From Deltaproteobacteria bacterium (GTDB taxonomy: Bacteria; Desulfobacterota; GWC2-55-46): 7,182 nucleotides of DNA. The notes under the pieces are model-generated. The model was not told where the DNA came from. It saw nothing but the letters and a program-made list of their open reading frames with translations, and searched no databases. Position numbers and translations under genes: made by a program. Below, piece after piece: positions 5,954 to 7,182 of the stretch. Positions within the stretch are counted from its first letter, which is position 1; the number at the start of each line of letters is the position of its first letter. The stretch spans positions 1 to 7,182 of the forward strand of contig JAUSLB010000229.1 of the NCBI GenBank assembly GCA_030646655.1, in the 5' to 3' direction.

Positions 5954-5986
5954 TGACAGGCTGCGTCTTTCCGCAACCTGTCAGGC
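5951..5986. repeat. Hairpin overlapping the stop codon of the second DUF507 gene
   Basis: GCCTGACAGG (5951-5960) pairs perfectly with CCTGTCAGGC (5977-5986), and the stem resumes inside with TGCG (5962-5965) and CGCA (5972-5975) after one C-A mismatch, around a six-base loop. On the minus strand the TGA stop (5983-5981) lies in the 5' arm. It could stabilise the 3' end of the DUF507 transcript or aid termination, although no T-run follows it. Confidence 0.7.
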
Positions 5987-6259
5987 GAAAAAGCCCTTCT
6001 TAGAGATCTCTTCCTCGAAGTACTTCTTATAGAGTATCTCCCACTCCCTGCTGCCTTCGGGCACTTCCCTTGAAAGGGAGCGGATCTTGTCTCTGGCGGC
6101 GGTGTCGGCATCGTCCTCGACCTTCATGTAATCCGTTATCACCCGCTTTATCTCTTGAAGGACCTTGTCGTCGTCCTTAAAATCAACGAGGTCGTCCTTC
6201 CATATGCCGTCCGAGACGAGGTGGGCTAAGTGCGAGATCCTGTCCTCGGAGAGCCTCAA
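5981..6259 (-). CDS. DUF507 family protein, second tandem copy
   Basis: This 92-residue acidic helical protein begins MRLSEDRISHLAHLVSDGI, the DUF507 N-terminus, followed by DLVDFKDDDKVLQEIKR (23-39) and a conserved EDD near 48. It ends in a charged helix with REWEILYKKYFEEEI. There are no TM or signal segments, so it is cytosolic, of unknown function. The start is TTG at 6259-6257, overlapping the TGA of the upstream copy (TTGA), with AAAGGGGG about eight bases before it; translational coupling is likely. It aligns end to end with the first copy. Its stop is embedded in a strong hairpin (5951-5986). Confidence 0.85.
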   Translation of the reverse strand: MRLSEDRISHLAHLVSDGIWKDDLVDFKDDDKVLQEIKRVITDYMKVEDDADTAARDKIRSLSREVPEGSREWEILYKKYFEEEISKKGFFA

Positions 6260-6537
6260 AGCACTATCCCCCTTTCCCGCGCCAGCTTGCCTTTTATCAT
6301 GTTGAACATTTTCCTGTAGTCTATCTTCTTCGAGTTTATCTCGCCGGTATGGGTCTTAAGCATCTCCTCGACCTCCCTGTCAAGGTCGTCCTCGGCCCGT
6401 AAGTCCGCCAGTATCGCCTCGTTTATCTTCTCCAAGACCTTGCGCTCCTCGGCCTTAAAGACGATTAAGTCCTTCTCTTTCAACCTCCCGAGCACGAGCC
6501 CGGAGATCTTCTCGACCTGCTCTTTTGTAAGCCTCAT
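6256..6537 (-). CDS. DUF507 family protein, first tandem copy
   Basis: The 93-residue protein begins MRLTKEQVEKISGLVLGRL and shows the same layout as the next gene: DLIVFKAEERKVLEKINEAI (23-42), an AEDDLDREVEEML stretch (48-60) and a basic C-terminal helix (YRKMFNMIKGKLARERG). Both are members of DUF507, a small cytosolic family of unknown function often found in pairs. A longer frame opens at ATG 6585, but the 16 extra residues lack family similarity and overlap the divergent promoter, and the MRL start matches the tandem copy, so ATG 6537 is chosen. No Shine-Dalgarno is visible; the bases just before the ATG are a T/A run. Confidence 0.85.
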   Translation of the reverse strand: MRLTKEQVEKISGLVLGRLKEKDLIVFKAEERKVLEKINEAILADLRAEDDLDREVEEMLKTHTGEINSKKIDYRKMFNMIKGKLARERGIVL

Positions 6538-6544
6538 TTTTAAA

Positions 6545-6573
6545 AAATTAGCACAGTTCCCCGGGGTTTGCAA
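6545..6573 (-). promoter_or_regulatory. Weak possible promoter for the DUF507 pair
   Basis: On the minus strand TTGCAA (6573-6568), a 17-base spacer and TAATTT (6550-6545) form a poor sigma70 match. A TG at 6555-6554 could make an overlapping extended -10 with GCTAAT (6552-6547). Either places the transcript start within about three bases of the ATG at 6537. It is low confidence and is offered because some promoter must lie in this short divergent gap. Confidence 0.25.
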
Positions 6574-6578
6574 GGGTG

Positions 6579-6607
6579 TTGACATGGGAGTTTTTTTGGT
6601 CTATATA
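6579..6607 (+). promoter_or_regulatory. Strong sigma70 promoter for the rightward operon
   Basis: A perfect TTGACA (6579-6584), a 17-base spacer containing T7, and TATATA (6602-6607) give a near-consensus promoter. The predicted start is near 6614, leaving a leader of about 115 bases before the ATG at 6729. Nothing recognisable as a riboswitch is seen in the leader. It is divergent from the DUF507 pair, whose start is 42 bases to the left. Confidence 0.7.
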
Positions 6608-6728
6608 TTAGCAAGTCAGGCAAAACGCATCCTCGCAGAGGCGGCGGGAAGACGACAGGGGCCTTCCGCGAGATTTAAAAAGGGCCGCACAGGGAACTAC
6701 AATAGAGATAGCTTTCCCCGGGGGCGTC

Positions 6729-6974
6729 ATGGCAAGAAGGGGCGGGGATACGATATGCGCGCTCGCCGGCGCGGTCCTCCTCTTCCTCGGCTCTTTTGCC
6801 TATTTTTTCCCTGAGATAAGCTACAGGTCAAAAGAGGAGACGATAAGCGTTAAGCGCGTATATGTCTGGAAAAAGATAATCATCCCGCATCCCGCGTCTA
6901 TCGGGGTGGTCCTGACAGGGGGCCTGCTTTTATATAACGCTTCAAAAATACGGAGAAGAAGGAGGAACAGATGA
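6729..6974 (+). CDS. Small two-TM membrane protein, unknown
   Basis: The 81-residue protein has a short basic N-terminus, TM1 at about 9-28 (TICALAGAVLLFLGSFAYFF), a polar loop of about 20 residues (SYRSKEETISVKRVYVWKK), TM2 at about 50-70 (IIIPHPASIGVVLTGGLLLYN) and a very basic tail ending KIRRRRRNR. By the positive-inside rule both ends would be cytoplasmic. The layout, a TM, a Y/S-rich extracytoplasmic loop, an IP.P-like motif and a Gly-rich TM, recalls small DUF3185-type membrane proteins, but I cannot assign it. The start ATG has only GGGGG four bases upstream. It is the first gene after the strong promoter, and its stop overlaps the next start by four bases (ATGA). Confidence 0.7.
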   Translation: MARRGGDTICALAGAVLLFLGSFAYFFPEISYRSKEETISVKRVYVWKKIIIPHPASIGVVLTGGLLLYNASKIRRRRRNR

Positions 6975-7182
6975 GGTTCGTAAAGAAGTTGTATTTCAGG
7001 CAGATAGCTCTTGCCTTGGCGTTCGCGATGCTCATTATCGGCAGCATCCCTTCAAAGAGCATGGCGTATGTGGTGGGGGCGGATACCGCCGGGTACTTCT
7101 CGAGGGCCGCTGACATGGACAGGGCGCAGAGGGTGCTTGAGTCAAAGCTCGTATCAGAAAAACTTTCTTCCGCAGGGCTCTC
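6971..7182 (+). CDS. PA2779-like exported protein (5' part; continues beyond window)
   Basis: The first 70 codons are present. A perfect AAGGAGG (6959-6965) lies five bases before the ATG, and the start overlaps the upstream stop (ATGA). The N-terminus is basic (MRFVKKLYFRQ), followed by a hydrophobic segment (about 12-25) and SIPSKSMAY, a plausible signal peptide or anchor. The region after it (SRAADMDRAQRVLESKLVSEKLSSAGL) resembles the start of the PA2779 family, which in many bacteria has a short leader, then a DRxxxxxxLxxxxVxxxLxxxG helix, and is followed by a PA2778-type cysteine peptidase. The assignment rests on a short piece, so it is moderate. A cysteine peptidase gene just outside the window would support it. 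Confidence 0.6.
   Translation, partial: MRFVKKLYFRQIALALAFAMLIIGSIPSKSMAYVVGADTAGYFSRAADMDRAQRVLESKLVSEKLSSAGL

Noticed and set aside
5414..5956. Plus- and minus-strand open frames through the hairpin gap (also 5589-5921 and 5689-5910 minus)
   Set aside because: They run through inverted repeats and into the DUF445 gene in the wrong frame, with no ribosome site or recognisable domain.
6538..6585. N-terminal extension of the first DUF507 protein to ATG 6585
   Set aside because: The extra 16 residues are not family-like, lack a ribosome site and overlap the divergent -35 box; the MRL start matches the tandem copy.
6440..6814. 124-codon plus-strand frame over the DUF507 start and divergent promoter
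   Set aside because: It crosses the promoter at 6579-6607 and antisense DUF507 codons and overlaps the better-supported membrane protein in another frame.

Overview
The window looks like a bacterial chromosome segment of moderate GC. Arg is often AGG and Ile often ATA. The gene set (paired DUF507 proteins, DUF445, an NfeD/slipin pair, a PA2779-like protein) recalls Nitrospirota or former Deltaproteobacteria. That placement is inference from gene content; no rRNA or other marker is present. Most genes are ordinary housekeeping or conserved-unknown genes, and there is no phage, IS, CRISPR or tRNA signal.

Left part (1-1136): a partial minus-strand gene for a secreted zinc-dependent phospholipase C-like protein runs off the left edge. 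It is divergent from a plus-strand gene for a 220-residue protein that has the fold signature of family 4 uracil-DNA glycosylases but has lost the usual catalytic and iron-sulfur residues.

Middle plus-strand cluster (1148-4125): a good sigma70-type promoter precedes a membrane serine protease of the NfeD1b type, then its classical partner, a slipin/stomatin-like SPFH protein, then a RadC/JAB protein. The 5' end of the nfeD reading frame is interrupted by two related GC-rich palindromes, so its true start is uncertain. The RadC protein has lost part of its JAMM zinc motif and carries a Gly-rich linker encoded by a G-rich tract. A hairpin at 4178-4207 separates this cluster from convergent genes.

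Right minus-strand cluster (4298-6537): read right to left, two tandem, translationally coupled DUF507 proteins; a roughly 290-base non-coding gap with four strong hairpins, the first overlapping the stop codon of the second DUF507 gene; a DUF445 membrane protein; and ThiD (HMP-phosphate kinase) as an orphan thiamin gene with no thi partners or visible TPP riboswitch.

Right edge (6579-7182): a near-consensus sigma70 promoter drives a rightward operon that begins with an 81-residue two-TM protein. It overlaps by 4 bases a secreted or anchored PA2779-like protein that is cut by the window end.

The most interesting items are the palindromes at the nfeD 5' end, the hairpin cluster at 5781-5986, and two neighbouring DNA-metabolism homologues (UDG-like and RadC) that both appear to have lost catalytic residues.
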